Assembly (NCBI RefSeq): GCF_900104385.1
Contig: NZ_FNJA01000002.1
Span: 62,001-126,000 of the forward strand
Length of the DNA stretch: 64,000 nt
Direction of reading: 5' to 3'
DNA from: Rhodoferax sp. OV413
GTDB lineage: Bacteria; Pseudomonadota; Gammaproteobacteria; Burkholderiales; Burkholderiaceae_C
Shown here piece by piece: positions 42,025-51,202 of the stretch. Made by a program: the position numbers and the translations under genes. The notes under the pieces were generated by a model. That model was given only the letters and a program-made list of their open reading frames with translations. It had not been told where the DNA came from and ran no database searches. Within the stretch, counting starts at the first letter, position 1. Every line of letters starts with the position of its first letter.

Positions 42025-42936
42025 ATGATTACGTCTGAAGACCTTGCTTTTTTTACCGTGCTGGCAGACTCCGCTTCGCTGGCCGAAGCAGCGCGCAAGC
42101 TCAATGTCACGCCGCCCGCCGTGTCCCAGCGGCTGCAGGCTTTGGAGCTGCGGGCCGGAGTCCGGTTGCTCGACCGCACGGGCCGCCGGTCCAGCCTGAC
42201 GGACGAAGGAGCGCTTGTCGCGGCGCATGGACGGGTGGTGGCTGACACGATAGAAGCGCTCGCCGAAGCCTTGGGCGACCGAACCAGCAAGGTCAGCGGC
42301 CATCTGCGTGTCGCTGCTCCGCATGGATTTGGCAGACTTCACGTGGCATCGGTGGTGGAGGCCTTCGCGTGCATGCATGAAGGCGTGAGCATCTCGCTGG
42401 AACTCTCCGACCACCCCAGTGCGCAGCTGATCGAAAGCTGCGATGTGGTGGTCCATATTGGGCCGGCGGGCCCGCCGAACCAAATAATGACCACACTGGC
42501 GCCGAACCGGCGCATTCTTTGCGCCAGCCCGGCTTATCTGGAACGTGCTGAGCCTGTTGCCGAGCCCGGCGACCTCGCCCGACACCGCTGCCTGGTGGTG
42601 CGGGAGAACAACGAAGACGTCACGCTCTGGCGCTTCAGTGCAGCCAGGCGGGGTGCCGTGACGGTACGTATCAACCCGGTGATGTCGAGCAACGACGGCG
42701 CGGTTGTCCGCGACTGGGCTTTGTCTGGTATGGGTATTGCCATCCGTTCGGAATGGAACGTCGCCGATGACATCGCGCAAGGCCGTTTGTGCGCTGTTCT
42801 GCCGGAATGGGAAGCGCCTGCCGCCGATGTTGTGGCCATGCTGGGCTCGCGGCATGGCCGCAGCGCGAGGACTACCGCCTTCCTCACGATGCTGCGGCAA
42901 GCGCTCAACCCGGCGCCTTGGCGGCGCCATCAGTAG
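42025..42936 (+). CDS. LysR family transcriptional regulator
   Basis: A 303-residue LysR regulator. The N-terminal HTH is FTVLADSASLAEAARKLNVT, then PPAVSQRLQALE. The effector domain begins about residue 85. ATG 42025 (MITSEDLAFF) is preferred to a TTG at 42016. It is divergent from the aldolase-like gene at 41930, so control of that minus-strand run is likely. Its 3' end overlaps the convergent aldehyde dehydrogenase gene by 7 bases. Confidence 0.9.
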   Translation: MITSEDLAFFTVLADSASLAEAARKLNVTPPAVSQRLQALELRAGVRLLDRTGRRSSLTDEGALVAAHGRVVADTIEALAEALGDRTSKVSGHLRVAAPHGFGRLHVASVVEAFACMHEGVSISLELSDHPSAQLIESCDVVVHIGPAGPPNQIMTTLAPNRRILCASPAYLERAEPVAEPGDLARHRCLVVRENNEDVTLWRFSAARRGAVTVRINPVMSSNDGAVVRDWALSGMGIAIRSEWNVADDIAQGRLCAVLPEWEAPAADVVAMLGSRHGRSARTTAFLTMLRQALNPAPWRRHQ

Positions 42937-44369
42937 CCAATGATGGCCTTGGTCTCGAGGTATTCCTCCAGACCATGGACGCCATATTCGCGGCCATTGC
43001 CCGAGCGCTTGTAGCCGCCGAACGGCGCGTGGCCGTTCCATGCCGGATAGTTGATATGCACCTGCCCAGCGCGGATGCGGCCCGCAACGCGTCGTGCACG
43101 CTCCGGGTCGCTCGACTGCAGGTGTGCACCTAGACCGTAAACCGTGTCGTTGGCGAGGGCGATGGCTTCCGCCTCGTCCTGGTAAGGCATGATCACCAGC
43201 ACCGGGCCGAAAATTTCCTCTTGTGCCACCCGCATGGAGGGCGTCACGTTGGAGAACACCGTTGGCCGCACGAAGAAGCCGTGCTCCAACCCGGCTGGCC
43301 GGCCCAGCCCGCCGCAGAGCAACTTGGCCCCTTCGTCGATGCCGGCCGCTATCATGGTCTGTACCCGGGCGAATTGCGCGGCATTGGCGATTGGGCCCAT
43401 GGTGGTCTTTTCATCGCGTGGATCGCCTACCTGGATACTGGCCACAGCCGCCAGCGCCAAGGCTTCCACTTCGGCCAGGCGCGACACCGGCACCAGCATT
43501 CGCGTCGGAGCGCTGCACGACTGGCCTACGTTGCGCATGCCCGCCAGCACCCCTTTGGCGACGCCGTTTGCAAAGTCCGCATCGTCGAGGAAAACATTCG
43601 GCGATTTACCGCCCAGCTCTTGCACCACACGTTTGACCGTCACGGCGGCGGCTTGCGCCACCAGCACGCCCGCGCGGGTCGAGCCGGTGATGGAGACCAT
43701 GTCGACCTCCGGGTGCGACGCCAGCGCCGCGCCAACGACCTCTCCGGTGCCGCCGACGAGGTTGAACACACCGGCAGGTACGCCGGCGTCGTGCATCACC
43801 TGTGCAAAGAGCTGCGCGCTATAAGGCGAAAGCTCGCTGGGCTTGAGGACCACGGTGCACCCGGCCGCGATCGCTGGCGCGACCTTGGCGGTGATCTGGT
43901 ACAGCGGCCAATTCCATGGGGTAATGAGTGCACAGACACCGATGGGTTCTTTCGCCGTCGCGGTGCCACCGTCGCGTGAAAGAAAGGCATAGCGCCGCAA
44001 CACTTCCATCTGCACGCGAACGTGCTCGATGCCATAAGGCACATGGGCAGCGCGGGCGAAACCGATCGCGGCGCCCATTTCGTTGACGATGGCCTGCGCG
44101 AACAGCTCCGAGCGTTCCTCGAGCAGCGCCAGGATGCGGCCTAGCAGGGCAATCCGATCCTCCACCGTGCTGCGCGAAAAAGTCTCGAAGGCGCGTCGGG
44201 CAGCGGCTACGGCGAGATTGACATCGGCCGACGAACCGGCTGCGATATGCCCGGTGATGTGTTCGAAGAATGGATCAACGACGGGAATCTGCTGAGCGCC
44301 GGACCGGTCTTGCCACTGGCCGTCAATGTAGAGCCGAGAGTCGTTCTGGGGGTGGTGGTGTGCTGCCAT
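42930..44369 (-). CDS. Aldehyde dehydrogenase family protein
   Basis: A 479-residue NAD(P)-dependent aldehyde dehydrogenase. The general base Glu is in QELGGKSPNV and the nucleophile Cys in NVGQSCSAPTRM. The cofactor region is TPWNWPLYQITAKVAPA, and the C-terminal motif is PFGGYKRSGNGREYG. It could oxidise aldehydes made by the phospho-lyase or aminotransferases in the island. The cupin gene lies 3 bases upstream on the same strand, so the two are co-transcribed. Confidence 0.92.
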   Translation of the reverse strand: MAAHHHPQNDSRLYIDGQWQDRSGAQQIPVVDPFFEHITGHIAAGSSADVNLAVAAARRAFETFSRSTVEDRIALLGRILALLEERSELFAQAIVNEMGAAIGFARAAHVPYGIEHVRVQMEVLRRYAFLSRDGGTATAKEPIGVCALITPWNWPLYQITAKVAPAIAAGCTVVLKPSELSPYSAQLFAQVMHDAGVPAGVFNLVGGTGEVVGAALASHPEVDMVSITGSTRAGVLVAQAAAVTVKRVVQELGGKSPNVFLDDADFANGVAKGVLAGMRNVGQSCSAPTRMLVPVSRLAEVEALALAAVASIQVGDPRDEKTTMGPIANAAQFARVQTMIAAGIDEGAKLLCGGLGRPAGLEHGFFVRPTVFSNVTPSMRVAQEEIFGPVLVIMPYQDEAEAIALANDTVYGLGAHLQSSDPERARRVAGRIRAGQVHINYPAWNGHAPFGGYKRSGNGREYGVHGLEEYLETKAIIGY

Positions 44370-44372
44370 GGT

Positions 44373-44726
44373 CTAGGCCATGACCCACACTTTGCGTACC
44401 GTTTCAATGGTGCGCCAGGTTCCGATGTAGCCAGGCTTCATGATGAAACAGTCGCCCGCCTTGTAGGTCACCGGCGCTTGTCCAGCCTCAGTAATCTCTA
44501 CCACGCCAGACAGGATCAGGCAGAACTCCCAGGTCTCTCCCTTGATGGAGTGGTTGAGCCCGACCGTCGACTCGAACACGCCGGCACGCACCTGGCCATC
44601 CTTGGCGCTGTCCACATCCCAGTTGCGGCAGACGATGTCGCCTTCGATCACACGGTCTGCTGGTGGCCGGTATTCGCGTGGTTCGCCGAGCTGGTCGAGG
44701 TTGAAAGAGACGAGAAGTTTTGACAT
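44373..44726 (-). CDS. Cupin domain protein (DUF861/EutQ-like)
   Basis: A 117-residue single cupin. The second cupin motif region reads YKAGDCFIMKPGYIGTWRT and the first GETWEFCLILSGVVEIT. The family is named from (S)-ureidoglycine and ethanolamine-utilisation relatives and often acts on, or binds, small amino or carboxylate compounds. ATG 44726 (MSKLLVSFNLDQ) is the start, since the frame beyond has no family match. It lies directly upstream of the aldehyde dehydrogenase gene. Exact function is unknown. Confidence 0.8.
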   Translation of the reverse strand: MSKLLVSFNLDQLGEPREYRPPADRVIEGDIVCRNWDVDSAKDGQVRAGVFESTVGLNHSIKGETWEFCLILSGVVEITEAGQAPVTYKAGDCFIMKPGYIGTWRTIETVRKVWVMA

Positions 44727-44889
44727 GGAAGAGGCCTTATCCAAAGTTGCTTGCTTGATGCCTCTATGCTAGGGCGGGCGTTGCTGCGTGGGTGCCGAAG
44801 CAGGTGCCGCCAACGGCGGGAAATTGGCGATTCACAGCCTCTTGCAGCGCAATCTGCCGGCATGGTTGGCAGGCATTCTGTGGAGTCTC

Positions 44890-45825
44890 TTAGTAACCTC
44901 GGACGCGGTCCACGAGCCCGACCATAGGCTCGCCGCTTTCGAAGTTGCGCAGGTTGTCCAGCACCACGCGCGCCGCGCTTAGTGGATGCGTCATGCTCGC
45001 AATGTGCGGCGTCAGCGCGATATGCGCATGCGACCAAAAAGGATGGCCGGCCGGCAGCGGTTCGGGGTCGGTGACGTCAAGGATGGCGTCACCGATCTGA
45101 CCTGCATCGAGGGCTGCCAGCAGGTCGGTATCGACCAATTGGGGGCCACGTCCGACATGTACGAGGCCGGCCCCTCTGGGCAACTGCCCAAAGAGCTTCG
45201 CATTGAGAAATCCGCGTGTTGCCTCGGTTAGTGGCAGCAAACAAATAAGGATCTCGGTGCTTGCCAAGAAGTCAGCCAAGCCTTCGTTGCCTGAGTGGCA
45301 CCGCACACCTTCGATGTGGTGCTGTGAACGGCTCCAGCCCGCGCAGTCAAAACCCATGGCCTTCAACTGCATCAGCACGGCTTGTCCGAGTGAGCCCAGG
45401 CCGAGTACCCCTACGCGGCGGTCAGCCGCAAGCTTGGCCTGCCGCGGTTGCCATTCGGCGCGGTGCTGCTGGCGACGGTACTGCGGCATGTCTCGGTGCA
45501 GGTCAAGCACGGCGTGGGTTACGTATTCCACCATGCCGCTGACGATGCCTGGCTCTACCATGCGGACCACGGGCAGGTTCGCCGGCAGCGCATTGAAGTC
45601 AAATTGGTCTACGCCCGCGCCCGAGGAGAACAGCACCTGCAGCTTGGGAAAGCGGCTGGCGATGTCGTCGGGAGGCACCCAGGCCGCTAGGAAGCGTACG
45701 CGTTCCGGGTCGCCGACGTCAGGCCATATGCGAAAGTCTATGTGGGGGGCTTGCTCACGGAAAACCTCCGCCCATAGTCGGCCGCGCACTGGGTCCGACT
45801 TGTAGACAAAACAGAACTCATGCAT
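44890..45825 (-). CDS. D-2-hydroxyacid dehydrogenase, GhrA-like
   Basis: A 311-residue NAD(P)-dependent dehydrogenase of the glyoxylate/hydroxypyruvate reductase A group. The Rossmann motif is GVLGLGSLGQAVLMQL. Catalytic Arg is in VHVGRGPQLVD, Glu in TDPEPLPAGHPFW and His in LTPHIASMTHP. The start is ATG 45825 (MHEFCFVYKSD). It lies 10 bases downstream of the GNAT gene, so the two are co-transcribed. It likely reduces a 2-oxo acid formed in the catabolic steps around it. Confidence 0.88.
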   Translation of the reverse strand: MHEFCFVYKSDPVRGRLWAEVFREQAPHIDFRIWPDVGDPERVRFLAAWVPPDDIASRFPKLQVLFSSGAGVDQFDFNALPANLPVVRMVEPGIVSGMVEYVTHAVLDLHRDMPQYRRQQHRAEWQPRQAKLAADRRVGVLGLGSLGQAVLMQLKAMGFDCAGWSRSQHHIEGVRCHSGNEGLADFLASTEILICLLPLTEATRGFLNAKLFGQLPRGAGLVHVGRGPQLVDTDLLAALDAGQIGDAILDVTDPEPLPAGHPFWSHAHIALTPHIASMTHPLSAARVVLDNLRNFESGEPMVGLVDRVRGY

Positions 45826-45835
45826 CGCTCCGCCC

Positions 45836-46714
45836 TCAACCAATAGCCTGTGTGGTGATGGCAAAAAGTGCAGGGCCGCTGTCGGGATAGGCCAGTGGTT
45901 TGCCCCGCACCATGGTTGTCGGCGCATCGACCTCCGCCAGGCCGATAGTGGCCAACCAGTCGCCCAGGCCCGCAGTTGCATCCACGTCGATACGCGTGAA
46001 GTGGCCGGCGTTCTGTCCGGCCAGGTGGGCGATCAGTGCCTTGGCCCCTTCAACGTCGGGTGCGACCACCGGCCCGATGACGTGGCCGCGGCCGAAGCGG
46101 CGCAGCATGGCGAAACCGCGCGGCGTTTGTTCATGGTCCAGCACTACGCAGGCTTCCGCGCTGGCCAGGAGAGTTTCGATCAATGCAGGGCGAGGCATTC
46201 CACGTGCTGCCGCATCCAGCGACTGCAAGGCGGCCAGCTCGTTCAGGCCCGCAGGCCGCATGCGCCAGCCGGGCGGTTGCGCGATCAGGGGAGTGGGGGT
46301 GGCAATGCCTTGGTGCTGCCGCACGCCGCCCGTCACTTCGAAGCCCAGATTTTCATACAGCGGGCGACCCGCCTCGGTGGCCTGCAGCAGCACGGTGTGA
46401 TCATCCAGGCCCTCGAGCAAGGCATCCATGAGTTGGCGGCCAATGCCGCGGCCCTGGTGTGCCGGGCTCACAATAATCAAGCCCACGGACGCGTGCTGCT
46501 TGCCCCAGCGCCAGCGCAGCCCGGTACCTACGATCTGGCCAGCTTGCTCCGCCACCGTGCCTTCGGCATGTGCAAATACCTGCGCCCAGTCGGTCGGTCG
46601 GTGCGGCCAGCGAAGTTCGGCTGACAAGGCGTGGGCTTGTTCGATGTCGTCGGCAGTCATCGCTCTGAAAACCACACGGTCCTGGGAGATGTCGGAAGGG
46701 GAGGAAGAAGGCAT
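45836..46714 (-). CDS. Double-GNAT acetyltransferase family protein
   Basis: A 292-residue paralogue of the protein at 38454. The N-terminal GNAT domain has QGRGIGRQLM and ASVGLIIVSPAH; the C-terminal half has HVIGPVVAPD and DVDATAGLGDWL. ATG 46714 (MPSSSPSDIS) is preferred; the frame continues upstream to 46876 with no family resemblance. It stands first in the minus-strand group 46714 to 42930. Substrate is unknown. Confidence 0.8.
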   Translation of the reverse strand: MPSSSPSDISQDRVVFRAMTADDIEQAHALSAELRWPHRPTDWAQVFAHAEGTVAEQAGQIVGTGLRWRWGKQHASVGLIIVSPAHQGRGIGRQLMDALLEGLDDHTVLLQATEAGRPLYENLGFEVTGGVRQHQGIATPTPLIAQPPGWRMRPAGLNELAALQSLDAAARGMPRPALIETLLASAEACVVLDHEQTPRGFAMLRRFGRGHVIGPVVAPDVEGAKALIAHLAGQNAGHFTRIDVDATAGLGDWLATIGLAEVDAPTTMVRGKPLAYPDSGPALFAITTQAIG

Positions 46715-47394
46715 TCGGGAAATCTCTCTTGCGAACATATGAATAGAGCTAATGTTGGCCCACATTGCCCCACTGCGCCAGCCCAAAAATGCGGGTTGCA
46801 ATAACTCGCAAGCATCTCCTGTCAAGGTGCCCGGCTTTGCAATTCGCTGCCGCCGCGGCTCCGGATACGCACACAAATGCTGCGGCTTGTTGCCTAGTAT
46901 CCGGTCTTGCTTGGCAGTCTTTCACCAGACTGGCATCTCTTGTCATATACCCACCCGACAACTATCGCCATGTCCCCACTCGACCGGCTCTGTATCCATT
47001 CGTCTTCTGGTCATGCCATTGGGGTCGATGCTGGTGGTTTACAGGGGAGCGCCCCCACAACGCAGAAGAACATTTTTGGCGCTTTACTGGCGCAATATTT
47101 CCTTGTGGACGAAGACCGTCAGGGCCAAATCGCTGAGATTCCGTTGCGCTTCAAAAGCGTGCTGATCGACTTCGCCGCCGAACACTTAGGTGCACGCCGC
47201 ACGCATGCGGTGCGAACCGCACGCTATGCCGCGGCTCCCACTTCAAACCGCAGCTTGGGGCTAAAACGGCGCCGATTTCCATACAACCCTTGCGAGGCTA
47301 CGTGATTCAATTAGTTCACATCAAGACGTCGCAGAAATAGGTTAGGAAGCGGCCCGCTCCCGGTCGGCAACCGGCACATCAAGGATCAGAGACC
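46715..47394. other. 680-base intergenic region, no recognised gene
   Basis: It separates the minus-strand GNAT group from the plus-strand HAD group and must hold both promoters. A frame from 46907 to 47305 (132 codons, internal ATG near 46970) has protein-like wording in its second half (FLVDEDRQGQIAEIPLRFKS) but no family I recognise and a poor start, so it may be a decayed gene. A short inverted repeat TGCGGT-GCGA-ACCGCA lies near 47205-47225. Confidence 0.4.
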
Positions 47395-48060
47395 ATGGCT
47401 TTTCGTCCCAAGTACATCACCTTCGATTGCTACGGCACGCTCACGCGTTTTCGTATGGCCGAGATGTCCCGTGTCATTTTTGCGGACCGCATTCCAGCCG
47501 ATCGGATGGAGCAGTTCATTGCAGACTTCACAAGCTATCGATTTGACGAAGTGCTGGGCGACTGGAAGCCTTACGAAACGGTGCTGAAGAACGCTGTGCG
47601 CCGCCTTTGCAAGGTCTGGAAGATCCAATACCTGGACAGCGATGCACAGCAGTACTACGACGCCGTGCCCACCTGGGGCCCGCATGAAGACGTGGCCGCC
47701 GGCCTATCTAAGATCGCGCATGAAATCCCGCTGGTGATTATTTCCAATGCAGCCGATGCACAGATCCAGAAAAACGTCGCCATGCTGGGTGCGCCGTTTC
47801 ACCGTGTCTACACCGCTGAGCAAGCACAGGCTTACAAGCCGCGTCTGCGCGCCTTCGAGTTCATGCTCGACTCGCTGGGCTGCAACCCTGAAGACGTGCT
47901 GCATGTCTCCTCCAGTCTGCGCTACGACCTGATGTCGGCTGCCGACATAGGCATCGTCAACAAGGTCTTTGTGAACCGTGGCCACGGCCCCGGCAATCCA
48001 GCCTACGGCTACACCGAGATACAGGACATTGGCGGTCTGCCGGGCGTCGTTGGTCTTTGA
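47395..48060 (+). CDS. HAD superfamily protein, haloacid-dehalogenase type II-like
   Basis: A 221-residue paralogue of the protein at 28214, the same length with shared wording throughout: FDCYGTL, DEVLGDWKP, YDAVPTW, YTAEQAQAYKPR, HVSSSLRYDLMSAADIG. As in the other copy, the dehalogenase Asn-containing SSNAWD motif is replaced (SSSLRYD), so dehalogenase activity is doubtful. It starts the plus-strand group and lies 33 bases before the flavin oxidase gene. Confidence 0.85.
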   Translation: MAFRPKYITFDCYGTLTRFRMAEMSRVIFADRIPADRMEQFIADFTSYRFDEVLGDWKPYETVLKNAVRRLCKVWKIQYLDSDAQQYYDAVPTWGPHEDVAAGLSKIAHEIPLVIISNAADAQIQKNVAMLGAPFHRVYTAEQAQAYKPRLRAFEFMLDSLGCNPEDVLHVSSSLRYDLMSAADIGIVNKVFVNRGHGPGNPAYGYTEIQDIGGLPGVVGL

Positions 48061-48093
48061 TCTCGCAAGCATTTTCATACTGACGCCCACGCC

Positions 48094-49386
48094 ATGAAGC
48101 TCGATTCCTACTGGACCGATTCGGCCCCTGCTTTCCGACCCGCTGCACGTGAACTGCCGGCGCAGGTGGATGTGGCCGTGGTGGGCGCCGGCTTCACCGG
48201 ACTGTCTGCGGGTTTGGCGCTGGCCCGTCAAGGTGCCAGGGTGGTCGTACTGGAGGCGGGGGAGCGTGTGGCGGCCGAGGCCTCGGGGCGCAACGGCGGC
48301 CATGTCAACAACGGTCTGGCGATGGACTACGCCGAGGTTGCCGCCAAGGTCGGCGTGGCGCAGGCCCGGGCCTGGTACCACGCTTACGACGATGCAGTGG
48401 ACACGGTGGCCCGCATCGTTACCAACGAAGCCATCGACTGCGACTTCATGCGCCACGGCAAGCTCAAGATGGCCACACGGCCGCAGCAGATGGCCGCGTT
48501 GCAACGCAGTGCGCAGCGGCTGATCGACGATGGCGTCGACAGCGACGTGGAAATCCTGGACGCAGCCCGCGTCGCCAACGAAGTGCAGAGCGAACGCTTT
48601 CACGGCGGCCTGCTCTACAAACGCAGCGCACAGATGCACATGGGCCGCTTTGCAGCGGGCCTGGCTGGTGCGGCAGAACGTGCGGGTGCACAAATCCATA
48701 CCGCGACCGCTGTGCAGCGGCTGTCCCGCATCGGCAAGGGCCACGCCCACACACTGCAGATTGCGCGCGGCCCAATCACGGCCAAACAAGTGCTGCTGGC
48801 CACCGGTGCTTCGCGCCATGGCGGTTATGGCAGCTTTGGCTGGCTACGCCGGCGCATTGTGCCCATTGGCAGCTTCATCGTCGTCACCGAGCCGCTGGGC
48901 GAAGCGCGCGCACGTGCCATGCTGACTGAGCGCCGCACCTACACCACGGTGGCGAACATCCACCACTACTTTCGACTCACGGCCGACTACCGGCTGGTCT
49001 TTGGCGGGCGCGCGCGTTTTGCCATTTCCAGCCCGCAATCGGACGCGGCCAGCGGTGAAATTCTGCGCGCAGGCCTGGCAGAAACCTTCCCGCAGCTCGG
49101 CAAGGTGCGCTTGGACTACTGCTGGGGCGGTCTTGTCGATATGACCCAGGACCGTTTGCCGCATGCGGGCGAGCGTGATGGCCTCTACTACGCCACCGGC
49201 TACAGCGGCCACGGAACCCAAATGTCCGTGCACATGGGTGAGCGTATGGCCGAGGTGATGGCTGGCAACACTGCAGCCAATCCCTGGCAGGGCCGGAGTT
49301 GGCCTGCCATACCTGGGCATTTCGGTGCCCCATGGTTCCTGCCAGCGGTAGGTATGTACTACCGCCTCAAGGACAAACTGGCCTGA
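48094..49386 (+). CDS. FAD-dependent amine oxidase, PuuB/DadA-like
   Basis: A 430-residue flavoprotein and paralogue of the one at 37143. FAD motif VDVAVVGAGFTGLSAGLAL, ASGRNGGHVNNGL, then DYCWGGLVDMTQDRLPHAG and TGYSGHGTQMS. It lies between the HAD gene and a peptide/opine-type transporter, which suggests that the imported compound is an N-substituted amino acid, opine or polyamine conjugate oxidised here. The gap to the binding-protein gene is 67 bases. Confidence 0.86.
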   Translation: MKLDSYWTDSAPAFRPAARELPAQVDVAVVGAGFTGLSAGLALARQGARVVVLEAGERVAAEASGRNGGHVNNGLAMDYAEVAAKVGVAQARAWYHAYDDAVDTVARIVTNEAIDCDFMRHGKLKMATRPQQMAALQRSAQRLIDDGVDSDVEILDAARVANEVQSERFHGGLLYKRSAQMHMGRFAAGLAGAAERAGAQIHTATAVQRLSRIGKGHAHTLQIARGPITAKQVLLATGASRHGGYGSFGWLRRRIVPIGSFIVVTEPLGEARARAMLTERRTYTTVANIHHYFRLTADYRLVFGGRARFAISSPQSDAASGEILRAGLAETFPQLGKVRLDYCWGGLVDMTQDRLPHAGERDGLYYATGYSGHGTQMSVHMGERMAEVMAGNTAANPWQGRSWPAIPGHFGAPWFLPAVGMYYRLKDKLA

Positions 49387-49453
49387 CGCCAGCGTTTTCA
49401 GTTTCCCTTCAACCTTCCCCCACCACCAACAGGTCTACCAGGAGTACACCACC

Positions 49454-51073
49454 ATGAGCGACAGCAGCAACAAGTTCGACAGCCTTGTCCATCCCGCAGA
49501 CAGCGTCCGCGTCATGGAGTCATTGCGTCGCGGCGCCTCGCGCCGCGACGTGCTCGCCATGCTCATGGCGGGCGGCATGCAGGCGACGCTGGCAGGCGGC
49601 GCAGCCACCTTCGCGATGTCGGCCCATGCGCAGACACCGCGCAAGGGCGGGCGTATCCGTGTTTCTGGTCAACAGACTGCAGCCACCGACACGCTGGATC
49701 CGGCCAAACAGTCCAACCAGGCCGACTACTGCCGCAGCACCATGCTCTTCAATGGCCTGACGGTGCTCGACGCCAGCCTGACTCCGCAGCCGGCACTGGC
49801 TGAGTCCTTCACCACCCGCGACGCCAAGACCTGGGTCTTCACGCTGCGCAAGGGCGTCACGTTCCACGACGGTAAGGCCCTGTCGCCCGCGGACGTCGTG
49901 TATTCGGTGATGCGCATCAAAGATCCGGCCACGGCATCCAAGGCCAAGGTTCTGGCCGACCAGATCGAAAGTGTGAAGGCCACCGGCCCTAACGAGGTCA
50001 CGATCGTGCTGACGGCGGCGAACGCCGATCTACCAACCATCGTCGCCACCTTCCACTTCCACATCGTCAAAGATGGCACGACCGACTTCACCGCGGCCAT
50101 CGGCACCGGCCCTTACAAGCTCAAGGAGTTCAAGCCAGGCATACGCTCCATCGTGGTCCGCAATGAAGCCTACTGGAAGCCAGGCAGGCCTTACCTCGAC
50201 GAGATCGAATTCGTCGGCATCGGCGATGAAAGCGCCCGCCTCAACGCGCTGCTGTCCGGCGGCATGGACCTGATCAACGGCATCAATCCGCGCTCCGTCG
50301 CGCGGGTAAAAGGCACACCGGGCTACAACATCCTGGTATCGCAGTCCGGTCAATACACCGACCTGATCATGCGCCGCGATCTCGGCCCGGGCAGCAACCC
50401 CGACTTCGCCATGGCCATGAAGTACATGCTTGACCGCGAGCAGATGAAAAAGACCATTGCACTGGACTATGCGACGGTCGGCAACGACCAGCCTGTCGAC
50501 CCGACCAACCGCTTCTACTTCGCAGGCCTGCCGCAGCGCACGATGGACCTGGACAAAGCCAAGTTCCACCTGCAGAAATCGGGCTTGACCGGAAAAATCC
50601 CTGTCGTGACTTCGCCAGCTGCCACCTACTCCACGGAGATCGCGCTGCTGATGCAGGAAACCGGTCAACGTATCGGCCTTGACCTGGACGTCAAGCGTAT
50701 GCCGGCAGACGGTTATTGGTCCAACCATTGGCTCAACAGCCCCGTAGGCTTTGGCAACGTCAACACCCGGCCGAGCATCGACACTCTGATGACGCAGTTC
50801 TTCCAGTCCGATGCGCAGTGGAATGAGTCGCGCTGGAAGAACCCCAAATTCGACCAGTTGCTGCTGGCTTCGCGGGCCGAAACCGACCAGGCAAAGCGCA
50901 AACAACAGTACGCCGACATGCAGACCATGATCCACCAGGAATCCGGCATCGGTATTCCGATGTTCATTGCCAGCATCGACGGCTACAGTTCCAAGGTCAA
51001 GGGCCTGGAAGCCAGGCCGCTGGGTGGGTTGATGGGCTTCTCGTTTGCGGAGAACATCTGGCTGGAGGCATAA
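49454..51073 (+). CDS. ABC transporter substrate-binding protein, family 5 (peptide/opine type), Tat signal
   Basis: A 539-residue periplasmic binding protein of the DppA/OppA family. The N-terminus carries a twin-arginine signal (SRRDVLAMLMAGG at residues 29-41, then TLAGGAATFAMSAHA, cleavage about residue 59), so it is exported folded. Family 5 wording follows: TRDAKTWVFTLRKGVTFHDG and LSPADVVYSV. AGGAG about 10 bases before the ATG is a good ribosome site. It delivers peptides, opines or related amino compounds to the permeases downstream. Confidence 0.9.
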   Translation: MSDSSNKFDSLVHPADSVRVMESLRRGASRRDVLAMLMAGGMQATLAGGAATFAMSAHAQTPRKGGRIRVSGQQTAATDTLDPAKQSNQADYCRSTMLFNGLTVLDASLTPQPALAESFTTRDAKTWVFTLRKGVTFHDGKALSPADVVYSVMRIKDPATASKAKVLADQIESVKATGPNEVTIVLTAANADLPTIVATFHFHIVKDGTTDFTAAIGTGPYKLKEFKPGIRSIVVRNEAYWKPGRPYLDEIEFVGIGDESARLNALLSGGMDLINGINPRSVARVKGTPGYNILVSQSGQYTDLIMRRDLGPGSNPDFAMAMKYMLDREQMKKTIALDYATVGNDQPVDPTNRFYFAGLPQRTMDLDKAKFHLQKSGLTGKIPVVTSPAATYSTEIALLMQETGQRIGLDLDVKRMPADGYWSNHWLNSPVGFGNVNTRPSIDTLMTQFFQSDAQWNESRWKNPKFDQLLLASRAETDQAKRKQQYADMQTMIHQESGIGIPMFIASIDGYSSKVKGLEARPLGGLMGFSFAENIWLEA

Positions 51074-51202
51074 ACGTTTTGACCCCAGTTCGCGTTGTCG
51101 CGTGATAGCGTGAATAGCCACCGGCCTGTCCGCCCTGCACAGTGCGCCCGCTTCTTGCGAGCGCTGTGTGTGCGGCAGGTTGTCGCCACCTGAAAGATTG
51201 AA

